Shown here: in pieces, positions 8,115 through 14,869 of the stretch
Layout of the letters: the number at the start of each line of letters is the position of its first letter
Numbering within the stretch: the first letter of the stretch is position 1
Origin: JAWLHK01 sp041690355 [NCBI: bacterium]
GTDB lineage: Bacteria > J088 > JAWLBW01
Assembly: GCA_041690355.1 (NCBI GenBank)
Contig: JAWLHK010000037.1
Location: 1-17,116, forward strand
DNA length: 17,116 nt
Reading direction: 5' to 3'
Program-made: the position numbers and the translations under genes
Notes under the pieces: generated by a model
Database searches by the model: none
Seen by the model: the letters and a program-made list of their open reading frames with translations, nothing else
What the model was told of the DNA's origin: nothing

Positions 8115-8138
8115 CGTCGTGGGGAGCAATCGAACGGG

Positions 8139-8273
8139 CTAGCTGCGCCCCTGTTCCGCCTCTTTTTCCTTGCCTTCTTCGACCAGCTGCTTCACGCGCT
8201 GGCCCCCCTTCTGGCCGGCCTGGCTGACCGACATGTCGCGGCCGGAGCCGGACTGGCTTTTCTTCTGGGCCAT
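8139..8273 (-). CDS. Small KGG/Em-like stress-type protein, 44 aa
   Basis: The reading frame runs from an ATG at 8273, preceded by a strong AGGAGG seven bases upstream, to a TAG at 8139-8141. The product is very hydrophilic and rich in Lys, Gln, Glu and Gly, with no signal or TM segment. Its core MSVSQAGQKGGQRVKQL resembles the KGG repeat (stress-induced acidophilic repeat) of GsiB/Em-like hydrophilins, which are associated with general or desiccation stress. Family members often carry several KGG units; here there is only one. An intrinsically disordered protective role is inferred from composition. The strong ribosome site, the lack of rare features and the terminator right behind the stop support a genuine, well-expressed gene. 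The 175 bp upstream, to the kinase stop, hold no further gene that I can support. Confidence 0.8.
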   Translation of the reverse strand: MAQKKSQSGSGRDMSVSQAGQKGGQRVKQLVEEGKEKEAEQGRS

Positions 8274-8448
8274 GACAACCTCCTGTGGATGCACGACCCA
8301 GTATCGGCGGGCGGGCAGCGGAGATCATCCCCGGGCAACGTGCCGGAAAGCGGCGGCGCCGCACGCGGGTCTGCGCTTCCGGGACGCGCTGCGGGAGGGA
8401 AAAGAGACCGAACCCCGCCAAGGCAAGGGGCGTGACGGCGAATTCCGT

Positions 8449-11130
8449 TCAGCGTTCCGCAGAACGGCCGGCGGGTTCCCGCGCGGATTCTCTTTCCGCT
8501 TCCGCGTCCCGCTCATGTCTTTGCGTCCCGGCCGCCGCGACCGGCAGATACACGGTGAGCTGCGTGCCGGCCCCGACGGCGCTGCGCACGTCGATCCATC
8601 CGCCGTGGGCCTGCACGATGGCATGCGTAATGAACAGGCCCAGCCCGAGGCCGGCCGTGTCGACGCGCCCGCCGCGGTGGTACCGCCGGAAGAGGTTCGC
8701 CTGTTCTTCGGGCGGGATTCCCTCGCCGCGATCCTGCACGCGGATCCAGGCCGTGGCGTCTTCGCTCCCCGCCTCGACGGTCACCGGTTTTTCGGCGCCG
8801 TATTTGACGGCGTTCGAGACGAGATTCAGGATCACCTGTTCGATGCGCTCATGGTCCCAGTGCCCCGCAATCGCGCGCGGAGGGATTCGCACCTCAATCG
8901 GCGTCGCGCCGTGGCGGGCAAGATCTTCGAGCGTCCCCTTCATGTCGGAGAGGATATCCCGCAGGTCTGACGCGCCTCGCTCGATGGGCAGGGCGCCCGC
9001 CGAGATACGCGTCGCGTCGAGCAGCGAGTCGATCAGCGAGCCGAGCTTGCGGCTGCGTTCGAGAATCGTGACGGCCGACCGCCGAAGCTGGTCCGGCGCG
9101 ATCGGGCGGCCGCTCTGGATCAGGCGTTCGAGCAGGCCGGCCTGCAGGTGCAGGGCCGCGAGCGGCGTCTTGAGCTCGTGCGAGGCGACCGAGAGAAACT
9201 CGTCGCGAAGCTGCACAGCCTCCTGCGTCCGTTCAAACAGCCGCGCATTCTCGATGGCGAGGGCCGCCCGGCCGGCGATCTCTTCGAGCAGTTCGCGGTC
9301 GCGCTCGTCGAAGGGATTTCCCGGCGCCAGACGGGCAATCGTGAGGTAGCCGATGCCGCGCCCTTCGAGCAGAATCGGCGACGCGAGCAGCGCGTGCACC
9401 CGGTCGTTCTGCAGCAGGTGATGGTATTCGGGCGGCAGCATGCGTTCGTTGTCGGCCCGGCTCAGAACGGGCAGCAGCAGCGAGCGGCCGGTGAAGAGAA
9501 ACTGCACTTCGGGTGTCGTGCTGAGGCGCACGTCCCGATCGGCCAGCAGGCGGCGCATGAATTCTTCGGCCGACGGACTGCTCACGTACATGGCCGCCAG
9601 GCGCAGCCGGTCGCCGTCGTCTTCGAGCATCCGGAGAACCGAGACATCGCCCAGCAGGGTGCTCACCGTCTGCGTGATCGTCTGCAGAAGTTCGGGGGTC
9701 GAGCGGGCATGTTCGGCGAAGGCCCGGGTGGCCTGGGCCAGCGCCTCGAGGCGCCGGGCCGCGCGCCGCTCGGACTCCACCAGCCGCACGCGGTGGGCGG
9801 CGTCGGCGGCGATCAGGCTGAGCTCGGTGAGCAGCTGGCGCATCTTGTTGGAAAAGGGATGGAAGTCGGCGAAGCTGATGGCGAGCGAGCCGAACGCCTC
9901 GTTTTCATGCCGCAGCGGAAAGGCGACGGTCGAACCGAATGCCGCGTTCCAATCCCGATAGGGACGTACCGAGTCGGGGGTCTCGAGCCACAGGGTGCGG
10001 TTTTCGCGGATGGCCTGCGGCACGGGGAGCGGATAATCGAGCGGCATGTTGCGGAAGCGCTGGAACGCCTCGCCCGAAACGCCCGTGGCGGTAACGATGT
10101 TCACGTCTGAGGTCTGCTTGGCGTGCAGTGCAAAGACAGATGCTGCACAGCCGAGTTGGCGCACGACCTCGCCGGTAAGCGCCTCGCCAAGTTCTTCGAG
10201 GGTCGTGGCTGCCGCGGCCTCGGCGGTGATGGCCTGAAGAATACCGATCGCGCGGCTCTCTTCGGCCTTTTCTTCGTACAGGCGGGCGCGATCGAGCGCC
10301 TGTGCCCCGAGCGAGGCGACCGATTCGAGAAACTCGCGCAGACTCTCACGAAACTCCTGTGGCCGAAAGAAGCAGAAGCCGAGCACGCCCAGCAGGCGCG
10401 TTCCCGCAATCAGCGGGAGGGCGACCGAAGCCGCCGAATTCTGGTAGGGGCGATAGGTCGGATGTGCGGCATAGGCCTCGACCCACAGCGCCTTTCGCAG
10501 GAATCCGGCCTGGGTCAGGGTGTAGGGATCGGTCAGCGCGAACTCGCCCGCCATGCTCGCGGCGGGGCCCGTGGGCCCTCGCGTGCTCACGACGCGCAGC
10601 GCCCGGGTATCTTCGTTCAGCGTGGCGACCGTCGTCACGTCGGCGCCGATGACGGGCAGCGTGACGCGGGTGATGGTGTCGGCGACTTCTTCGACGGTCA
10701 CGGCGGCGGCCAGCTGCGCGGCCAGCCCGGCGAGCGACGCAGAACGCTCCTGGAGCTGTTTCGACGCGGTGATGTCTTCGGCGGCGACGACGAAACCGAC
10801 GATCTCGTCTCCGCTCCGGTAGGGGGTGTAGCGCACGCGCAGGCGCACCGGTTTTCCGGCAGGGCTCGTGAAGTCGATCTCCTGGTCGAGCGTCTCGCCG
10901 GCCAGGGCCCGCTCCCAGAACGGGCTGAAGGTCGCGACGTTTTCGGGCCCGAGCACCTCGGACACATGCCGACCGACGATTTCTTCGCGCGTGCGCCCGT
11001 ACCAGGCGGCGTACGAGGCGCTCGCATGCAGAAAGGTAAAATCCCGGCTCACATACGAGATCAGCAGGGGTATTGTGTCCAGGAGTCCCTGAATATCCCG
11101 CAAAGGCATGCCAAAGATAATACCCGACAT
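8449..11130 (-). CDS. Cytosolic PAS-GAF-GAF-GAF sensor histidine kinase
   Basis: This is an 893-residue histidine kinase without TM segments, so it should sense intracellular or diffusible signals. Domains in order are PAS (about 10-130, including the PAC-like AGKPVRLRVRYTPY), three GAF domains (about 135-290, 295-450 and 465-635), HisKA and HATPase_c. The H-box FLSVASHELKTPLAAL places the phospho-accepting His near residue 651. The N-box NLVSNAVKYG (about 770), G1 DRGEGIP and G2 GLGLGLFI are intact, so it should be active. There is no receiver domain, and no response-regulator gene is adjacent, so its partner is encoded elsewhere. The start is uncertain: ATG at 11130 has GGAAAG close upstream, ATG at 11109 is an alternative, and a TTG at 11193 lies inside the intergenic repeats and is unlikely. 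The polar C-terminal tail beyond the ATPase domain is of unknown use. Confidence 0.9.
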   Translation of the reverse strand: MSGIIFGMPLRDIQGLLDTIPLLISYVSRDFTFLHASASYAAWYGRTREEIVGRHVSEVLGPENVATFSPFWERALAGETLDQEIDFTSPAGKPVRLRVRYTPYRSGDEIVGFVVAAEDITASKQLQERSASLAGLAAQLAAAVTVEEVADTITRVTLPVIGADVTTVATLNEDTRALRVVSTRGPTGPAASMAGEFALTDPYTLTQAGFLRKALWVEAYAAHPTYRPYQNSAASVALPLIAGTRLLGVLGFCFFRPQEFRESLREFLESVASLGAQALDRARLYEEKAEESRAIGILQAITAEAAAATTLEELGEALTGEVVRQLGCAASVFALHAKQTSDVNIVTATGVSGEAFQRFRNMPLDYPLPVPQAIRENRTLWLETPDSVRPYRDWNAAFGSTVAFPLRHENEAFGSLAISFADFHPFSNKMRQLLTELSLIAADAAHRVRLVESERRAARRLEALAQATRAFAEHARSTPELLQTITQTVSTLLGDVSVLRMLEDDGDRLRLAAMYVSSPSAEEFMRRLLADRDVRLSTTPEVQFLFTGRSLLLPVLSRADNERMLPPEYHHLLQNDRVHALLASPILLEGRGIGYLTIARLAPGNPFDERDRELLEEIAGRAALAIENARLFERTQEAVQLRDEFLSVASHELKTPLAALHLQAGLLERLIQSGRPIAPDQLRRSAVTILERSRKLGSLIDSLLDATRISAGALPIERGASDLRDILSDMKGTLEDLARHGATPIEVRIPPRAIAGHWDHERIEQVILNLVSNAVKYGAEKPVTVEAGSEDATAWIRVQDRGEGIPPEEQANLFRRYHRGGRVDTAGLGLGLFITHAIVQAHGGWIDVRSAVGAGTQLTVYLPVAAAGTQRHERDAEAERESAREPAGRSAER

Positions 11131-11176
11131 CTTTCCAGACAGGAAACAAAATTGAATTGCGGACACCCGCCCGCCA

Positions 11177-11341
11177 AGTGACGAGTCAGGCAATTGACAA
11201 TTTACGATTGAGATTGACGAATTTCCGGAACGTACCTGATGCTGAAGGTACTTGCCTCGTTGGTGCTTGGCGCTTGCACAGCAAATGCCCGACTGCCGAC
11301 TGACGACTGATGCCCCCCCAGCGTCCAGCGCCCAGCGCCCA
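11177..11341. repeat. Mosaic of 7-bp-period tandem repeats, region A
   Basis: This fills most of the 318-bp gap between the divergent kinase and reductase genes. Successive short arrays differ in sequence but share a 7-bp period: AGTGACG/AGTCAGG (11177-11190); ATTGACA, ATTTACG, ATTGAG and ATTGACG (11193-11219, one unit 6 bp long); GGTGCTT and GGCGCTT (11262-11275); CGACTGC, CGACTGA and CGACTGA (11290-11310); CCCAGCG, TCCAGCG and CCCAGCG (11317-11337). GGTACTTGCC at 11247-11256 is the reverse complement of a word used as a spacer in region B. The rest of the gap (11342-11448) shows only the reductase ribosome site. Confidence 0.85.
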
Positions 11342-11448
11342 TGTTCCGCTTTTCAGCGGCGGGCGAGGCCATTTTTTGCGAGAATGACCCCTTGGACAAC
11401 TTGACGGAATTCCGCCGGAACCGAAGGCGGAACTCAGAGGAGCAGGCC

Positions 11449-12519
11449 ATGGCCACGTGGATGATCTATGGCGCCAACGGATACACCGGGCGCATCGCCG
11501 CCGAAGAAGCGCGCCGCAAGGGACATGCGCCGATTCTGGCGGGTCGCAGCCGCGAGAAGCTCGAGCCGCTGGCAAAGGCCCTCGACCTGCCCGTGCGCGC
11601 CTTCGACCTGGCCGATCCGGCAGCCGTCGTCGACAATCTGCGCGACGTCGACCTCGTGCTGCATTGCGCGGGCCCCTTCTCGGCGACGAGCCGGCCCATG
11701 CTCGACGGCTGCGTGCAGACGAAGACCCACTACCTCGACATCACCGGCGAGATCGCCGTCTTCGAGGGCCTGCACCGCCGCCATGCGGAACTGCAGGGGG
11801 CCGGGGTCGTCGGCATCTCGGGGGTCGGCTTCGACGTCGTTCCCTCCGACTGCCTGGCGGCGATGCTGCACCGCGAGCTGCCCGATGCGAAATGGCTGCG
11901 CATGGGCATGCGCGGCCTGGGCGGCTCGATCAGCCCGGGCACGGCCAAGACGATGGTCGAAGGGCTTTCGCAGGGCGGATGCATCCGCAAGGACGGCAAG
12001 CTGACCCGCGTGCCGACCGGCTGGCGCACGCGCACGATTCCGTTCACCGACAAGGGGTCGCACGCCGTGACCATCCCCTGGGGCGACGTGTCGACCGCCT
12101 ACCATTCCACGGGGATCCCGAACATCGAGTTCTACCTGGCCACCCCGCCCGCGGCCGTGCGCGGCATGCGCATGTCGAATCTGTTTTCGACCCTGCTCGG
12201 CACGCCGCCGGTGCAGCGCTTTCTCAAGCGGCAGATCGAGAAGCGCGTGCCCGGCCCGACCGAGGAGCAGCGGCGCACCGGGCGCACGATCGTGTGGGGC
12301 GAAGTCGAGAACGAGCGCAGCGAGAAAGCGGAGATGCGCCTGACCGTGAAAGAGGGCTACAGCTTCACGGTCGACGCCTCGCTCGCCTGCGTCGAGAAGG
12401 TGCTGGCGGGGGGAGTTTCTGCGGGCGCGCACACGCCGTCGAAGGCCTTCGGCGCTGATTTCGTGCTCTCGCTCCCCGACGTGAAACTCGAGCGCCTCGC
12501 CGGCAAGCAAATCGCTTGA
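11449..12519 (+). CDS. Saccharopine dehydrogenase/trans-acting enoyl reductase family protein
   Basis: This 356-residue protein starts at the ATG at 11449, eight bases after AGAGGAG. An in-frame ATG at 11341 adds 36 residues before the Rossmann fold and has no such site. The N-terminus is a dinucleotide-binding fold with the glycine motif YGANGYTG (residues 7-14), followed by GRSREKLEPLA, typical of the saccharopine-dehydrogenase NADP domain. It continues with LVLHCAGPFS and YLDITGEIAVFEG, both characteristic of the subgroup that includes mycobacterial trans-acting enoyl reductases and many uncharacterised oxidoreductases. It is therefore a probable cytosolic NAD(P)-dependent oxidoreductase acting on a lipid or acyl substrate, but the substrate is not shown by the sequence. 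True lysine-pathway saccharopine dehydrogenase is less likely. Both flanks are heptad-repeat arrays, one starting right after the stop codon. Confidence 0.87.
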   Translation: MATWMIYGANGYTGRIAAEEARRKGHAPILAGRSREKLEPLAKALDLPVRAFDLADPAAVVDNLRDVDLVLHCAGPFSATSRPMLDGCVQTKTHYLDITGEIAVFEGLHRRHAELQGAGVVGISGVGFDVVPSDCLAAMLHRELPDAKWLRMGMRGLGGSISPGTAKTMVEGLSQGGCIRKDGKLTRVPTGWRTRTIPFTDKGSHAVTIPWGDVSTAYHSTGIPNIEFYLATPPAAVRGMRMSNLFSTLLGTPPVQRFLKRQIEKRVPGPTEEQRRTGRTIVWGEVENERSEKAEMRLTVKEGYSFTVDASLACVEKVLAGGVSAGAHTPSKAFGADFVLSLPDVKLERLAGKQIA

Positions 12520-12705
12520 ATTTACGATTGACGATTTACGATTGACGATTGGCGGCAAGTACGTGACGAGCCCCGGCCCCCGGCTCCCTTCCATCGGCGC
12601 TCAGCGCTTAGCGCTTGGCGCTTCACGCCGTGACGAGTGACACGTGACAAGTGACGAATTATCGGCAAGTACGCCCAGCGCCCAGCGCCCAGCGTCCAGC
12701 GCCCG
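12520..12705. repeat. Mosaic of 7-bp-period tandem repeats, region B
   Basis: Arrays start directly after the TGA of the reductase gene. They are ATTTACG and ATTGACG alternating, then ATTGGCG (12520-12554); GCGCTCA, GCGCTTA, GCGCTTG and GCGCTTC (12597-12624); GTGACGA, GTGACAC, GTGACAA and GTGACGA (12630-12657); and CGCCCAG three times, then CGTCCAG (12672-12699). The 11-mer CGGCAAGTACG occurs twice, at 12553-12563 and 12663-12673, between arrays. The same four families occur in region A in the same orientation, though not in the same order. Confidence 0.9.
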
Positions 12706-13405
12706 CCTGGCGATACGACTGCAGCGCGGCGGGGGTCTCGCGTTCGCGATCTTTCTCACGCTGCACCTGATCTCCGTGCTCGGGGGGCTCGGCGGCGAGG
12801 CGGTGTTCAATCGCCTCGTGTCGGCCACGCGCGCCGTCTATCAATATCTTCCGCTCGAGCTGGCGCTGCTCGCCGCCGTCGGGGCCCACGTCTGGGGCTC
12901 GCTGCTGCGCTGGTGGCGGCGTCCGGCGGGTGCGGAACTTCCGGCCGGTATCGCCCTGCAGGGGTGGGCGGGCTTCATCCTCCTGCTGTTCTTCGTCGGT
13001 CACGTCCTGTTCACGCGCGTGATTCCCGGGTGGCTGGGTTTCAAGGCCGATTTCGGCTACGTGCGTCTGACGCTCGAGATCTGGCCCACCTTCTTCATTC
13101 CCTATTACGCGGCGCTCGGGGCCGCCGGGGCCTATCATCTCATCTTCGGCCTCTTCCAGTTTCTGCGCCGGCCCCTGCGTTCGCGCTGGCCCGTCGCTCT
13201 GGCGGTTTCGCTGGTCTTTCTCGTGCTGCCCGTGCGCATGGCCGTCGGAGAGCGCGCGTGGGCGGATGAAGAACTGCTGCGCTACCTGGGCCCGGTGGCC
13301 GTCACGACCCCCTGGCTGCTCGACGCCGCCGAAGAAGACCCCCTCGTGCGCCGCTATCAGGCGCTCGCCGGCGAGGGAAATCGGGCGGAGAGCCCGGATC
13401 GCTGA
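12644..13405 (+). CDS. Mcp1/DUF1691-like multi-TM protein (SdhC-type fold), start uncertain
   Basis: The protein has about five hydrophobic helices, beginning with LQRGGGLAFAIFLTLHLISVL. Histidines lie within or next to helices in TLHLI, GAHVWG, VGHVLFTRVIP and AYHLIFG. The pattern GWAGFILLLFFVGHVLFTRVIP is close to what I recall of the fungal mitochondrial Mcp1 (DUF1691) TM domain, and the whole layout resembles the four-helix cytochrome-b subunit of succinate dehydrogenase. Heme binding is therefore possible but unproven, and no sdhA or sdhB lies nearby. The only in-frame standard start before the first helix is GTG at 12644. It lies inside a heptad array, has no Shine-Dalgarno, and would make about 20 N-terminal residues from repeat DNA. 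The true start may be non-standard or may have been lost to repeat expansion. Confidence 0.65.
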   Translation: MTSDELSASTPSAQRPASSARLAIRLQRGGGLAFAIFLTLHLISVLGGLGGEAVFNRLVSATRAVYQYLPLELALLAAVGAHVWGSLLRWWRRPAGAELPAGIALQGWAGFILLLFFVGHVLFTRVIPGWLGFKADFGYVRLTLEIWPTFFIPYYAALGAAGAYHLIFGLFQFLRRPLRSRWPVALAVSLVFLVLPVRMAVGERAWADEELLRYLGPVAVTTPWLLDAAEEDPLVRRYQALAGEGNRAESPDR

Positions 13406-13496
13406 ACCCGCCGTTGCCCTCCGTCGCAGGCCGGGCCGGCCTCCCGTGTACGGGGCGGGGTCTCACCCGGCTTCCGGGGGCTGGAAAAACCCGTCC

Positions 13497-13526
13497 TTGA
13501 TCTGTACGTGCAGACTGTGGTAATTT
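13497..13526 (+). promoter_or_regulatory. Upstream promoter P1 of the str operon (extended -10)
   Basis: TTGATC (13497-13502), an 18-bp spacer and TAATTT (13521-13526) form a sigma70-like promoter. TGG directly before the -10 hexamer is an extended -10 element. It sits in a short AT-rich patch within GC-rich DNA, 277 bp before rpsL. Between the membrane-protein stop (13405) and this site I see no gene. Confidence 0.55.
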
Positions 13527-13556
13527 ATTTGGATTCACATTGATTGGAGAGGCCTG

Positions 13557-13621
13557 CCCTCGTTTCTCTGCGCCTCCGGTTGCCGGGAAAGACTCGAGGG
13601 AGCCCGACCAAACCCGGAGGC
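13557..13621 (+). promoter_or_regulatory. Structured RNA element in the P1 leader
   Basis: An 8-bp perfect stem, GCCTCCGG (13572-13579) with CCGGAGGC (13614-13621), encloses a second helix CGGG/CCCG (13584-13587 with 13603-13606). CGAGGG in its loop (13595-13600) can instead pair with CCCTCG at 13557-13562, giving two mutually exclusive folds. I cannot assign it to a known riboswitch or ribosomal leader family. It would be present only in transcripts from P1, not from the promoter downstream. Confidence 0.45.
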
Positions 13622-13634
13622 AAGCCGCGGCGAC

Positions 13635-13663
13635 TTGACACCAAGGCGCGGGCTTGCTAAACT
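13635..13663 (+). promoter_or_regulatory. Main promoter P2 of the str operon
   Basis: A consensus TTGACA (13635-13640), exactly 17 bp of spacer and TAAACT (13658-13663) make this the strongest sigma70-type promoter in the window. The predicted start is near 13670, giving a leader of about 130 nt before the rpsL ATG. That leader has an 8-T run and two AACGTTTT copies (13672-13679 and 13688-13695). No coding sequence is seen in the leader. Confidence 0.8.
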
Positions 13664-13802
13664 CTGGGATTAACGTTTTTTTTGTTGAACGTTTTCTTGG
13701 CTGCACCGCTCCGTAACGGACGGTTGCTTTACGATGCCCGGGCGCGGGCCTCTCGTCGATGTGGGAAGTGGTATTTCCGCAGGCCATTTTGAAGGAACGC
13801 AC

Positions 13803-14174
13803 ATGCCTACGATTAATCAGCTCGTCCGCAAGGGACGCGCCAAGCTTCGCACCAAGACCAAGTCTCCCGCGCTCAAGAAGTCGCCGCAGAAGCGTGGCGT
13901 CTGCACGCGCGTCTATACGACGACCCCCAAGAAGCCGAACTCGGCCCTTCGCAAGGTGGCGCGTGTTCGTCTGGTCAACGGGATCGAAGTCACCAGCTAC
14001 ATCCCCGGCATCGGCCACAATCTGCAGGAACACTCGGTTGTGCTCATCCGCGGCGGCCGCGTGAAGGACCTTCCCGGTGTGCGCTATCACATCGTGCGCG
14101 GCACGCTCGACGCGGTCGGCGTTCAGAACCGCAAGCAGAGCCGTTCCAAGTACGGGGCCAAGCGGCCCAAGTAA
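13803..14174 (+). CDS. rpsL: Small ribosomal subunit protein uS12
   Basis: This is a full-length S12 of 123 residues, a 30S decoding-centre protein. The ATG at 13803 ([11 protein letters not shown]) is the universal S12 start and follows AAGGAA; an in-frame ATG at 13734 would add 23 atypical residues. The decoding loop [13 protein letters not shown] has Lys43 intact, and [13 protein letters not shown] has Lys88, Asp89 and Pro91 intact. No classical streptomycin-resistance substitution is present, so the wild-type sensitive form is expected. It is the first gene of the rpsL-rpsG-fusA-tuf operon. Here it has its own promoters and does not follow rpoC directly. Confidence 0.98.
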   Translation: MPTINQLVRKGRAKLRTKTKSPALKKSPQKRGVCTRVYTTTPKKPNSALRKVARVRLVNGIEVTSYIPGIGHNLQEHSVVLIRGGRVKDLPGVRYHIVRGTLDAVGVQNRKQSRSKYGAKRPK

Positions 14175-14281
14175 TCCCGGTATTTTGTCGATGGCGGCGC
14201 TCGCGGGCCCTGCGGGATCCGGCGCGCCGCTGAAAGTACGTTTTCCAATCCGCTTCGGCGGACATTCGCAAGGTTCGAGAT

Positions 14282-14752
14282 ATGCCACGGCGTAAGGCAG
14301 CAGTAAAGCGTGAAGTTCTTCCCGATCCGAAGTTCCATGATGTGGTGGTGACCCGTTTCATCAACACGCTCATGCTCGACGGGAAAAAGAGCATCGCCGA
14401 ACGCGTGCTCTATGGCAGCTTCGATGTGGTGCGCGACCGCATGGGACGCGACCCGCTGGAAGTTTTCAAGAAGGCCCTCGACAACGTCAAGCCGCACGTT
14501 GAAGTCAAGAGCCGCCGCGTGGGCGGTTCGACCTACCAGGTGCCGGTCGAGGTTCGCTCGGAGCGGCGCAACGCGCTGGCCATGCGCTGGCTCGTCGGCT
14601 ATGCCCGCGACCGCAGCGAAAAGACGATGGAAGAGCGCCTGGCTAATGAGTTCATCGACGCTTTCAACAACCGCGGCGGCGCGGTGAAAAAGCGCGAAGA
14701 CACGCACCGCATGGCCGAGGCCAACAAGGCCTTCGCGCACTATCGCTGGTAA
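14282..14752 (+). CDS. rpsG: Small ribosomal subunit protein uS7
   Basis: This is S7 at the usual length of 156 residues. It is the primary 16S rRNA binder that nucleates assembly of the 30S head. It starts with the conserved [18 protein letters not shown] and contains the family stretches [20 protein letters not shown] and [12 protein letters not shown], ending in a C-terminal helix with [16 protein letters not shown]. The ATG at 14282 has an AAGG about ten bases upstream. A 107-bp spacer separates it from rpsL. In many bacteria S7 represses this operon by binding the rpsL-rpsG spacer of its own mRNA; I cannot confirm such a fold here. Confidence 0.98.
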   Translation: MPRRKAAVKREVLPDPKFHDVVVTRFINTLMLDGKKSIAERVLYGSFDVVRDRMGRDPLEVFKKALDNVKPHVEVKSRRVGGSTYQVPVEVRSERRNALAMRWLVGYARDRSEKTMEERLANEFIDAFNNRGGAVKKREDTHRMAEANKAFAHYRW

Positions 14753-14760
14753 GAAATTCT

Positions 14761-14783
14761 GCGGGGCCCTTTACGGGTTCCGC
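14761..14783 (+). other. RNA hairpin in the rpsG-fusA spacer
   Basis: GCGGGGCCC (14761-14769) pairs with GGGTTCCGC (14775-14783) over nine positions including two G-U pairs, around the loop TTTAC. It starts eight bases after the rpsG stop. There is no T tract, so it is not a classical terminator. It may affect mRNA stability or partial termination between the ribosomal-protein genes and fusA. Confidence 0.45.
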
Positions 14784-14869
14784 CGGGGGGTGCCTCGGGA
14801 GACCGGGGCGGGTGAGAAGTTTTCAGGGCGTTGCCGTAGCGCGCGCCGAGAAGGTTTTAGGAGGGTATT

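Noticed and set aside
11131-11193. TTG start at 11193 for the histidine kinase
   Set aside because: It falls inside the ATTGAC heptad array, lacks a ribosome site and adds residues that are not part of the PAS domain.
13572-13621. Cyclic-di-GMP (GEMM) riboswitch suggested by GCCTCCGG
   Set aside because: The other conserved GEMM blocks and their order are absent; only this short word matches.
13676-13683. T run as an intrinsic terminator before rpsL
   Set aside because: The nearest GC-rich stem (13620-13657) ends 18 bases earlier, and the run lies just downstream of the P2 start, so it is leader sequence.
13302-14288. 328-residue minus-strand frame across the rpsL promoter region
   Set aside because: It overlaps rpsL and the promoters, has no family features and is a GC-driven open frame.
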